Part shown: piece after piece, positions 11,167 through 21,896 of the stretch | Position numbering within the stretch: position 1 is the first letter of the stretch | Layout: each line of letters opens with the position of its first letter | Assembly: GCF_963169125.1 (NCBI RefSeq) | Contig: NC_084795.1 | Location: 96,901,411-96,965,410 of the forward strand | Direction: 5' to 3' | DNA from: Humulus lupulus | Lineage: Eukaryota; Streptophyta; Magnoliopsida; Rosales; Cannabaceae | DNA: 64,000 nucleotides | Notes under the pieces: generated by a model | What the model saw: the letters and a program-made list of their open reading frames with translations, nothing else | The model's database searches: none | Told to the model about the DNA's origin: nothing | Program-made: the position numbers and the translations under genes

Positions 11167-14100
11167 TGTAAAAGCGTCACTCAGTTTATATTTATTAGAA
11201 AAATACCATTATTGAGAAAAGTTCAGTGGGGCCTTGTTAAAACATGCAATTTGTGTCCAATTATTTAAAATAAAAAATGTAGTGTCTTTATGAAGTTTTA
11301 AAAATAAAATCCCCACATCACAGTGTGTGCCAAGAAGAAAACCTATTGCCTACCTGAAAGGGGGAAAGTAATGGAGTGAGCTAAAAACCTAGTAAGGAAG
11401 TACAAATAAAATACAACACAAAGAAACACATTACAGTCCACTTCATAGCGTAAGCTCATGACATATCATATCATAATCATATCATAACCATACACTTTAT
11501 CTGCATATATCATCATAACAAATAAAGCAAGAAAGTTCTAGGAGGCAACCGGTAAAGCATAAACCAGTAAAACCTCTTCTATGAGGTAAATAAGAACTCT
11601 GATCCTCGAATAACCTCGGTGCGCCCGCCCTATGAGTTTCGTCATATCCTTAGCCACTCTTTTTTTTTTGTCGCATTCAACACGCTAACAACCTACTGCT
11701 TTTCATACAACATACAAACATAAATACAAGCAACTCATTTCATAACATAATAGCTCGTTCATCTCATAACATAATAGTTTATACTTCTCATAACATAATT
11801 CATAAAAATTCTAACTAACTTCCTTACCTCAAGTCCAAGCAATTTAAATAGCGGGATGCTTCACAATAAGTCTAAAATCACAACTCAAACATTCGTTTCA
11901 ATATCAAGTAAGACTACACATGCCCAACAAACATACCACACATGTGCATGGGTCATGCCCATGTTACATCACAAAATCAAAGAAGAATAACTCTCTACCT
12001 TACTATTGTAATCTCAACGAATGCCAAACAACAAACGTTTACTCAATTAAATGAAATATTTTGAATGTAACTAAATTTGCACGCGACATGCATACTTGAG
12101 AAAGTCTTTAAAACGTGCGTAGAAGTTGGTAGATTTTTAATCCTTTTTATTCTTAGAAATCATGTATGGTTTTATTAAACAAAAATATTTTACCAACTTG
12201 ATTCATATCGCAAAGCTATACTAAAATCGTACTCTGAATATAACTAAAACAATTATTTTATTTTAGTTATCATTTTTCAAATATTAATCCTATTTATTAT
12301 TCTTAACTTAAATAAAATAATCAGAGAAGTATAATACCTTTTTCTGTTTCTTTTCTCACCAAAAAAATTAATTATTAGAAAATAATTTAACATAATTATT
12401 TAAGATAAAACAATCTTTGGTACTCACTTCCTTTTCCAAATGGTTAAAGAAAATAATTACATATTTGACTTTGATAAATTAGAAATATCTCAAGGTCACC
12501 ACATTTTCATAATTATCATAATTTAATTAAGTTGGAAAAAAGTTTCTTTTATACCATCTTATACTCAAATTAAAAAAAAATACTTAGTCTCACAAAATAA
12601 TGCCATTTAGTTAAATATCTTACAAATAAAAAATGCACTATTTTAATTAAAATATTTCATATTTTAAAGTAGGTAAAATCACATTTTTCATGCATAAAGT
12701 CTAAGGCTTAATTTATTTGAGCATATGCTTTACATATTATATTTAAAAGACGTTTTCTTAATAACTTAAAAAATTCCAGCAAGCATTTTTATTGTTTAAA
12801 TCCACTTAATTGGACAAAAACATATTTCTTTCACAAAAATATAAAAAACTGCATGTGTTTAATTAAATAAAAATCTCATTAAAATGTGAAATAAAATATC
12901 TTTTGTTTATATAAGTTCTAAAATATCATTTTTAAGGCATAACTTGTGTATTTTTTTTAAATCATTGATTAATTATCACAACGAAAATGAAAAAAAAACA
13001 GCAAGCATATTCATTTAAAATATACATCTTAATCATGTTTAAATCATCACTTAGCATGTTTCTACCATTTCATGTACTCCAAGAAACATTAATATCTAAA
13101 CAATCTACATGCAAAACCAAATTAACCTTTTTAAAAAAACTTATACCCATTTCAAAACTTAGATAACCTAGCATATTTCTAAGATCACAAGTGAGAACAA
13201 GATATACATAAACATTAAAACATATTAAAGAATAATAAGGCCCTAGGCCGAAACTTACATAAACCACAACTCAAAATAAAATACAACATCAAATAATTCT
13301 AACATGCTTTCTAAGAACAAGATAAAAACAAAATACAACAACATCATCAATGACCTTCTCCCTTGCCGAATCCATAGGAAATTGGAACCCCAAATAAATC
13401 TTCCAAACTCATAACAACATTCTTAGCATGCTTCTAAATAGATATCACCATCAATGATTCTTATTATCAAATCATCAATATCCTAACCAAAACAACAACC
13501 TACCAACATAAACACATATTGGCCAAACATCAACATAAGAGTCTAAATTGATCTTACCCTTGGCTTGATTTTCCTTCCCTAATTCCCTTACCAAAATCAA
13601 GCAAATGGATCAAAGAAAAAGGAAAGTTGCTTCCTTAGTTGACCGACACCCTACACACACCTTGCACACTCTCAAATTCGGCTAGCACTAATAGAGGAAA
13701 CAATCAATTCATTTACCTTCCAATTAACAAAAATAATTAAAAGAAAAAGGTAACTTCAAAATCTAGACAAATGATCGTGAAAATTTATATTGGCTTTGAA
13801 TCAAGGAAAATAATCCAAAAATATAAACAACATTGTTGACCCTGATTTTGGTCAACTGACACGGAGTCAAAATTGCTTGATGTGGATAGAAATGTTGAGA
13901 TGAGAATAATGATAAAAACAATAAAACACACATGAATTTATAGTGGTTCGGCCCCAGAATCTGGTAATAACCTACGTCCACTTGAGCTGTTATTGATATA
14001 AGATTCAAAGGAGTGATCAAAGAACTAGGGTTCAATGAGTTTCACAAACCTCTGAAGAACAATACAATATATCGAATGTGATAGCTCTAATACACTTGTA

Positions 14101-14765
14101 AAACTCTAATCTCAAATAATTAGAAAACCAAAAGTCCCTTCCTTGAGTTATCTTTCTCTATTTATAGGCTCAAGGAAGATTACATTAATTTGTTACAGAT
14201 ATTATTTCCTAAATAATCGGATACTCAGGAAATCATGGGAGGTAATTTCGGATATGATTATAACTGCATAAGATTTTCTCCAAATATAGCGAGTATACGA
14301 CCAGGCTGATCGTATATAAAGATTGACCGTTGCGCCATAGACATCTTTCTGGTCGATGGTCGAACAAGACTCCTGCCAGATGTCAGCCACATGTATTAAA
14401 CGTCTGCCATGTCATCCATGCCTGTTTTTTGGATAACAAACATAATTATTCATTTTACCTTGATTGCATTATAATCCAATTATTGCATCTAATATTCAAA
14501 TGATTCTCAAGAAAGAAAATTTGGGTGTCTTAGTAGCTACTACACATGCACACACAAGACAAGGCTAGAAAAAGTCTCAACATTCATTCTCATGTCATGT
14601 CATACTTAATTTCTATTTTAAACTTTATAGTACACAAATAATTCCCAAAGAAACTAATTTCAAACATTTCAAACAATTAAAAGCAACCAAATAATTTTTT
14701 TTTGAAATAACATACACAAAAAAATAAAAAATTTAAATAAGAAAGAAAAAAATTGGTGCATTACA
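11167..14765 (-). mobile_element. Long LTR of the G1 gypsy family, minus orientation, interrupted
   Basis: Read on the minus strand it begins TGTAATGCACC (14765) and ends GACGCTTTTACA (11167). Along its length it is a diverged relative of the plus-strand LTR at 16002-18521. Shared blocks include TTCAGGTAGGCAATAG, the preceding TACTTTC segment, and an AAATATAAACTGAGT-like end. No PBS follows the 3' end, and the flanking 5-mers do not match (CTCTT against CAGCC). It may be an old solo LTR or a truncated element. A 605-bp solo LTR sits inside it. Confidence 0.7.
13834..14438 (-). mobile_element. Solo LTR, 605 bp, target duplication AACAT
   Basis: On the plus strand it starts TGTTGACCCTGATTTTGG and ends GGATAACA. 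It is flanked by perfect 5-bp AACAT at 13829-13833 and 14439-14443. The only clear TATA box (CTATAAATA) reads on the minus strand near 14160, so the LTR is probably in minus orientation. It ends in a GGTCAACA-like segment resembling the 3' end of the E2 LTR (33846). It is nested in the G1-family LTR. Confidence 0.9.
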
Positions 14766-16001
14766 CAGCCTCGCCCGTTACTCGGGTTTGGTGAGACTTG
14801 CTAAAGAATTCATGACCAGAAGAGTAAAGCCAAAATAGAAGAGGGGACCACGACATCATCAAAAAGCAAGCATGCCTAACTACCATTGATAACTTAGTGG
14901 TCTCAGAAAAAGAGTAACTATGGGCTTCATACACTTGACAATTTGGAATGTCAAAAACAGAAGCACGCTTGGAAAGTGGAGGAGCACCACTTGATACCTC
15001 CTACCATTTCCAAAGATGTGGTCATATACATATGGATACAACCCTCTAACCAACACTCGTTAAGGCTTCTCAAGGATACGAGAAGACCAATTTACTTGTC
15101 AAACACAAGAATCAAGCATATTTAATGCACTTAATTTCTTTTTCTTAGTTTTCTCTGTGTAAACCACGTCCTTAACATATTATTAGGAATAGTAAAGTAA
15201 ATCATATCACAACTTAACCAAGCCAAAATGATATGGAATTGTATCCCTAAAAAAACTTGAGCTTTACAAGTTCTTCCTCAATACATTGACTTGTGAACTA
15301 AGCCTCATTAACACTAGAACTACGTAAAAACCTATTTGTCTAAAGATTTTAGCTCTCTAATCTTTAGTTGATTGAAAACAGGGTCAACAGAATATGAATA
15401 AAATAGGAAGTATAAAATTCCATTGAAATTCAAATAAAAACTTTTGTTATTTTTGTAAGAGCTTCTTGGAGATGAAAGTACATATTTACTTCCTTAAAAA
15501 GAGTTTTTAAACGCCAAAAGCCCTTTTGAAAGTTTGTCAAAGTACTTTCAAAATTAGCTTTAGGCTCAAAAAAGTGCTTTAAAAAGTTAGCCAATAGAGG
15601 CTTATAGTGCCTTATAGCAATGCTCAGGAGTGATGCTCACATCTCAACCAATCACAATATTTAAGATGGAACCTATCATTTAAAAAAAAAAACAGTACAA
15701 CATCACTATATATAATGTTATGGCCTGCCTTATTTTTTTTTGTTTGAAATAGTTTGGCTAAGTTTTTATAATTAAGTTGTTTCTTTAGATCTCTAGGATT
15801 AGAAAAGCCTTCAAGGAGTATTTGAGTAATTATTATTAATTCAAAAGATAATTTTGAAAAAGATAGAGAGTCCCATCATTACTCTTTTCTCAATGTAAAT
15901 ACCAAACTTTAACTTAATTACAAAGTTTACTAAATTGGAGAAAACTTGCTCGAATGGTTATAATTTTACAAGGTCACGTTAGGATGGATGGTCGAATTAG
16001 A
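14766..16001. other. Unassigned segment between two head-to-head LTRs
   Basis: I see no gene, no pol motif and no clear repeat here. The short frame at 14943-15125 shows no domain. The segment separates the minus-oriented and plus-oriented LTRs of the same family. Confidence 0.4.
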
Positions 16002-18521
16002 TGTAGTGCACCAAATTTTTATTTTATTTTGTGAGTTCTAGAGATTTGATTGTCTATATGTTATTTTGTTTTGATCCTTGTTTAAAAGGAGGTTCATGGA
16101 AAGTATATTTGTGTGGTGGTTATTTATTTATTTTAAATAGAGAATGTGTATGGTTAGGTGTTGAGGTTCATGTTATGATGTTATTGGTTTTCTCGAAAAG
16201 TTTAAAAAATATTATTTTTTTTATTGGAAATCTAATAATGGTAGATTATGTAAATTTATGTTTATTCAATCTAAGATTCTATGTACGATACTATGATGAA
16301 AATCATATTAGTTTGTTGCTATTGGTGTTTTTATTTTTATTTTAAATAATTGATTTATAAAAATTGCAAAACTTGGTGATAGAAACATGCTAGGATTAAT
16401 TGTAAAATTTTGGAATAATAAAGAGATTGAAGCATGTTAGGTTTCGGCCAAGGCTTGTATTTTGAGGGTGTATTTTTCTTATTTGATTAAATTGTTGTTA
16501 CATGCTAATTGTGTTATTGAATCCATACATGTATATAAGAATACTAGGTAAATTTGTTATAATGACTTGATAGAAAAAAAAAAATTGTGAATAATGGGTG
16601 TATTTTGCTAGCTAAATTTTTCCTTAGTAGTATGGTAAATTGCTTTTAATTAAAATGATAGAAAAGTATATTTTGCAAACTCATGCCTTAGAATTTATGT
16701 AATATAATGGTGGCTGAAATTTTTAGGATCATGGAAAAAGTCTCTTTTAAAATAAAAGATATAAAATATATGTTTGATTAATTTAGGTCTTAGACTTTAT
16801 ATATGAAAAATGCATTTTTCCATACTTTTAAAAAAATGTAATTTCGCATTCTTATTAATGCATTTTTTAATTATTATTATAAATAATTAATAAAGTAAAA
16901 CTATTTTTAAAATGAGACTAAGAAATTTATTTAGGTAAATGAGTTTATGGTTTGGATTTTCCAAACTAGTTAAAATTTTTATAACTTAGATGTAAAATGT
17001 GGTGACCCTAAAATCTTAAATTGTTAAAAGGTTAAATTATTTATTTATTCTATTTATTAAATTAGAAACATTGAGAAAGAAAAGGAGTATATATATTATT
17101 ATTAATAATTAATTATTTTGTGAGAAATAGAAAATTTGGCATATTTATTTTTATTTAAAACAATAATTGAGATTTTTTTTTTTTTTAAACAAATGTGACT
17201 TAGGTGCTAATTAAATAAATAATTTTGTGAAATAAAATCTAGAATAAAATCTTATGTCTTTAGGAGTTAATATGATAATATTAACAATTGGTAAACTAAT
17301 TCTTGCTGAATTTTAAGAAAGTGGCAATAAAATGAACACATAGAATCTATCAACTTCAACGCTAATTTTAAGAACCTTCCCATGTATGCATGTTACATGC
17401 AAGCTTAGTTTTACGCTCATATATATGTTATTTAATCAAATCTATGGTTCCTGATTTGAAATCATTGAGAATTACCTAATAGAATTGACATTATTCTTTC
17501 GTGATTTTATGCGACGTTGTTGTATGAATAGAGTTGTGGTGCAACTTGTGCGACGTGTGCATGACCATGCACACGTCGGGTATGTATGTTGGGCATGTGT
17601 AATTTTACATGATTTTAAGACGAACGTTTGATTGTGATTTTAGGCTCGTTGTGAAGCACCCCGCACTTTATTTTTGCTTGGACTTGATGTAAGGAAGTTA
17701 GCTAGATTTTTCTATGAATTATATTATGAAAGGTATGAACTATTTTGTTGCAAAAGTTATAGTGTTATGGAGAGTATAAGTTATGGTAAGCGAAAGTGTT
17801 ATGAAAAGTATGAGTTACTTTTTAATGTTATGGATTGTTGTATGTCTGCTTGTATGTTGTATGAAAAAGGAGTAGGTTGTTAGCGTGTTGAACGAGACAC
17901 AACAAAGGAGTTACTAAGGGTATGATGTAACACATAGGGTAGAGGAATCGAGCTTATTCGAGGACTAATATTTCTGTTTACCTCATAGAGGAGGTCTTTC
18001 CGGTTTACGCTTTTGTTGGTTACCTTACGATGTGACATAGACAATAGGAGTGCCATGCTCACATGAAGTATGATTATTAATATGAATATGAATATGATAC
18101 GATATGATTATGAAATGAATATGATATGGTTATGCTATGTATGCAGTTTTCCTTGTGTTTCTTAAAATTGATGTATTTGTTTGTACTTTCTTACCGGACT
18201 TTTAGCTTACACTCGTACTTTCCCCAATTTCAGGTAGGCAATAGGGTTTCTCATTGACACACACAGTGATGTGGAAAGTTTCGATGTCTAGGCATGTATG
18301 ACGCGGGGTGTCCCTTAATGATCTAGATGAGTTTATATGTTATGTTTTTTTATGTACATTAGTGGGACTTATTATTTTACTGTGTCTTTTTTAAAGATTG
18401 CATAGAGATACTACATTTTTATTTTAAACTATTGGGCCCAACTTGCATGTTTTGACAAGTCCTCACTTAACATTTTCTCTAAAATTGTATTTTCATAATA
18501 AATATGAACTGAGTTCTTACA
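16002..18521 (+). mobile_element. 5' LTR of Ty3/gypsy element G1
   Basis: It begins TGTAGTGCACCAAATTT and ends ACTGAGTTCTTACA (TG..CA), immediately before a tRNA-iMet primer site. Its body matches the truncated copy at 44503-47437 closely. Relative to that copy it lacks about 1 kb just after GAGTTCTAGAGATTTGATT (around 16050). It is also a diverged relative of 11167-14765. Its 2.5 kb length and the primer type fit the Tekay/Del-like chromoviruses. The 5 bp before it are TTAGA; the matching right flank was not found. Confidence 0.82.
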
Positions 18522-18523
18522 AA

Positions 18524-18535
18524 TGGTATCAGAGA
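18524..18535 (+). other. Primer binding site, tRNA-iMet type
   Basis: TGGTATCAGAGA lies 2 bp after the LTR end. It matches the usual plant retrotransposon site TGGTATCAGAGC in 11 of 12 positions, complementary to the 3' end of initiator methionine tRNA. It fixes the LTR boundary and the plus orientation of G1. Confidence 0.85.
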
Positions 18536-19541
18536 CATGTTGTTCATGTTTCCAAGGACCCTCCGTATATATGCTAAAGACGGGAAAATCTCACCTCATC
18601 GTGTCATAAGTATTTGCTTTAATTGTTATTTGTTTTCTTTGTTTTAAATATCTAGTTTTGTAACTTCAGCATAGAAAAGGTGCCTCCATCATTAGGACTA
18701 CCAAGAAACAACTACTTAAAGAGATCCATGATATACGTAAGGTGCAACTCACAAAGACAACGAAGACTGGAGGATCGTCATACTAAATACGACCGTAGTA
18801 GTTTGTGAGTGTATACAAGGAATGATAATAAACATGAGAGGACCGCTGCTTTGGCCTATTGAACAATAGTGGGTGTTGAGGGAATCACTCAAAAAATACC
18901 CCGAAGCTCTTCTCTATTTGACCATAGCGTGGCACAGCATCATCCAGGATGGCTTGGATTTTGATACCATCAAGTACACCATTTACGACCTCGTGGAAAA
19001 CTATGAGTTCCATCGATTGTAGGCGGTCCTAATTAAGAATGAGAACATAGGTTTGGAGGAGCGTTTTGAGATGGCACACGACTTAGAAGGGGAAATGGTG
19101 CGTCAAGAGGCATTACATGCCATACCAAAAGTGAGCATCAGGCTGAGGACGATGGCTAGCACCCCTGACTACTTCCACATCTTGGAAGATACCTTCGATT
19201 ACAATTTAGGGACGAGTCCATCATTGAGGAATCGAGTCCATTTCAAATTCCACCAAATAAATTCTATTTAAATAAAAAAAAAGGACTTCCTTAAAGACCC
19301 TTGGAAACTTATGGATCATTATGGTTATGTTTAAACATTTTGTTGGATGTTTGATTTATGGGGTGCTTTTGAGAAAACTTTGGATATTATAAGTTTTTTA
19401 TCTTCTCTCTCTCTTGCAAACTATAAATGTTGTGTGGATATGAGTATGTATGACAACCTTTATGATTAGCTCTTAAGTAACCAAAACAGTATGCGATTTA
19501 TCCTCTCTTATGATTTTCTTTTGGTGACTTAGAATATCATA
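18536..19541 (+). other. G1 leader between primer site and gag
   Basis: About 1 kb of untranslated leader. Short open stretches (for example 19053-19271) are acidic, glutamate-rich and without a recognisable domain. They may be remnants of an upstream reading frame or an older insertion. Confidence 0.45.
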
Positions 19542-19568
19542 ATGTCGACAAGAGGAAGAGGAGCAAGA
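19542..19568 (+). pseudogene. G1 gag, first nine codons
   Basis: The frame starts ATG at 19542 and encodes MSTRGRGAR. It is then cut by the 12.25 kb Pack-CACTA element. The same frame continues at 31823 with a GGKGRGRDRGR stretch once the 3-bp duplicate AGA (31820-31822) is discounted. The short basic Arg/Gly-rich start is typical of these gag proteins. Confidence 0.85.
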
Positions 19569-20084
19569 AACTACACCAAATACCCCATTCCATAACACAT
19601 AAATATAACTTTATTAAAAAAGCGTTATACTATCTAATGTAAAAATAAAAGCGGTAAATAATAAATAGTTAAAAAAAAGGCGGGTTAGGAAATTGTTATA
19701 CTTTCCTTTTCCCTCTCTTCCCGTTCTATTCTCTAGACCTAAACCCAAAGCTCTCAATTTTTTCCTCTAATCTAAAAACCCTGTCTCTAACCCGGTCTCC
19801 TCACTCACTCTTCCCCGATCCCTCTCCTTCTCTCTCTCTCTCCTGCTCCCTCAACTACGACGGCGAGGGGATAGACGAGGCTTCAACCACGGTGGAGGTC
19901 GACGGGGCTGACAGAGGCTCAGCGGGACTACCGGAGGCTCGACGACGTGGACTCGGAGACTCGTTGGTGCAGGTAAAGATCTCTCTCTCTCTCTCGTTCT
20001 GTTGGTGGGTGAAAGATTAATATTAATATATAATAATAATATTACACGATTCAACAATGGCGGAGATCACATGCGAGTGCGACA
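19569..20084 (+). promoter_or_regulatory. Left end and putative promoter/5' exon of the Pack-CACTA
   Basis: The terminal 120 bp are AT-rich and carry a few ATAACAC/GTTATAC motifs. A pyrimidine-rich stretch (19690-19850, CT repeats) and a GC-rich block (19855-19975) follow. The block ends GGTGCAG|GTAAAG, a good splice donor at 19976. A GC-rich leader exon followed by an intron near the 5' end recalls the GC-rich control region of maize Spm. The promoter role is inferred, and no TATA box is certain. Confidence 0.5.
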
Positions 20085-21562
20085 ATGTCCCACCTTCTAA
20101 ATACCAGTGCCAAGCTCTACTTTGCCCCCAGAGCCCATCTCTTTACCTCTTCTTCTAGCTTTGCTCGTAACCCTTTTCTCCGAATCCCTTCTTCCATTCC
20201 AAAGCCCCTTTCTCCTCTCATTGCTAGGGTCTCTCTTTCTTCTAAAACTTCCAATCCCACCATGGGAGACTCTGCCGACGCTGGAATGGACGCTGTCCAG
20301 AGACGCCTTATGTTTGGGATGAGTGCGTTTATGATTACCCTTTTTCCCATTTCTTCTTCTTTTTTGTTTGTCTTCTGGTGTGCTTTGTTTGGTTGCTTGG
20401 ATTTTGAATAGGAAAAATTGTATTATTGATTTTTTGAGTTATATACTTCGTGGGTTTATTAATTTTTTGTTCTTCATTGTTTTATTTCAATTATTGTACT
20501 TTGTTTGTTTGATGTTCTTCTTCTTCTTCTTTTTTTTCACTGTTGAGGTAACGAAGTATATATATCATGGGGCTTAATTTTCTTCCTTAATCTTGCTTCA
20601 TTACCATGATTTGTTTTATGTTGTGTTTGCTTAATTTTTTTTGGTGCTACAACATTTCTATTATCAGTATCCCCTTTAAAATTTCAGCCAACCGAACTGA
20701 ACAATTGTTGTGGTTAGAAAGCATCAAGATATTGATTTTAAATCTTATATCTACAGATATGTATTGTGTTTGTTTGTTTTTTGACAGAAAAGTGAATTAT
20801 TGGATTTTTTTTTCATTGCTTTGATCTCTTATTGTTCTTGATATTATAAAATTCCTTTTCTTGCTCTCTTTGGCTGTTCAAAGTATGAGAAAATGAAAAC
20901 TTGGGTTTCATTTCTTTGTTGTTTGTTTTTGGTAAGAAATGAGAATTCAGTGATTGAGGTGATACTTTAATTAAGTATTAACTATAATCAAATGAGTTGA
21001 GGTCTATTTTGAGCCAAATATTCATGTGGTTTTGAGATTGGAGAACATTCAAAATCTGAATGCAAATTTTGCATTTAGATCTACATATCTTTCTTTGTGT
21101 TGTACTGGAGCTGATTATGTTTCTTCATGTGAACTTTCTATAGATGCATTCTAGTGGATGAGAACGACCGGGTTGTTGGTCATGATACAAAATATAATTG
21201 TAAGTAAAATTTGATCTACACAATTCTTTTTGGGTATTATGTCATGTCTTTATGGTACTTTTCATTTTGCATACTCCAAGGCTTTCTATCCTTCCTAAAT
21301 CTTATACCCTCTTTTGATTTTGGATACCTTCACGTTACGGAAATGAACTGTTTATTCATGTTTTGGGCATTCTACTACATTTTCAAATCATATACTTTGT
21401 ATATAGATCATGTTCATTCTGTTGGATCAGCTGGACCTCTGTGGTTTGCTAATGCTTTTGTACCCTGTAGGTCACTTGATGGAAAAGATTGAAAAGGAAA
21501 ATTTGCTGCACAGGGCTTTCAGTGTGTTTTTGTTCAACTCGAAATACGAGTTGCTTCTTCAG
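20085..21562 (+). pseudogene. IDI: Captured 5' part of isopentenyl-diphosphate delta-isomerase gene
   Basis: IDI interconverts IPP and DMAPP in isoprenoid synthesis. Exon 1 (20085-20316) begins with ATG and encodes a Ser/Pro/Arg-rich transit peptide, an internal Met and the conserved DAGMDAVQRRLMF. Exon 2 (21144-21199) encodes CILVDENDRVVGHDTKYN. Exon 3 (21471-21562) encodes HLMEKIEKENLLHRAFSVFL and continues to YELLLQ before a GT donor. The rest of the Nudix domain, with its catalytic Nudix box, is absent. The exon-1 donor reads GG instead of GT, and about 4 nt seem to be missing at the start of exon 2, so splicing to an in-frame product is doubtful. Upstream ATGs (for example 20057) are out of frame. 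If translated, it could give a plastid-targeted N-terminal peptide only. Confidence 0.88.
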
Positions 21563-21896
21563 GTATTGCTTACAATATTTGAGGGACATCAAGCTATATG
21601 ATTTGCCAATTAGGTACCCGAACCTTAGATCTTGTGGGAGCAAACAATAGACCTGACTGTTTGAACTGCCCTCCTAGGTGCTTACATTTATAGTAATAAG
21701 TGTCATGTGAAGAACCAAGTCAAGATCTAGATCTATTAGGAGGGCATAAATTGAATAATTGTGTCATATTCTATTTCCCATTTTAGTTTTCTATATTCCT
21801 GAAATTTCATGCACTCATGACCATGTCTACATATCTTTTCTTTGTGGGAAATGTTTCTTGTACTTCTTTATCTAATCTGCATGTTTGGTTTGATAG

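Noticed and set aside
11167..14765. A solo LTR with target duplication
   Set aside because: The flanking 5-mers CTCTT and CAGCC do not match, so I only call it an LTR relic.
16031..16345. A 104-aa hydrophobic ORF as a membrane protein gene
   Set aside because: It lies within the G1 LTR, and the matching part of the second copy (around 45660-45950) does not keep the frame.
18524..18535. A tRNA gene fragment
   Set aside because: The short match to initiator tRNA is a retrotransposon primer site next to an LTR. No cloverleaf is present.
20085..20411. A 108-aa ORF read as a complete small protein
   Set aside because: Its last 30 residues are the translated intron after a mutated splice donor. 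The first part is only the IDI transit peptide and exon 1.
20085..21562. A working isopentenyl-diphosphate isomerase gene
   Set aside because: Only the first three exons are present, the Nudix box and C-terminal half are missing, and the fragment lies within a transposon.
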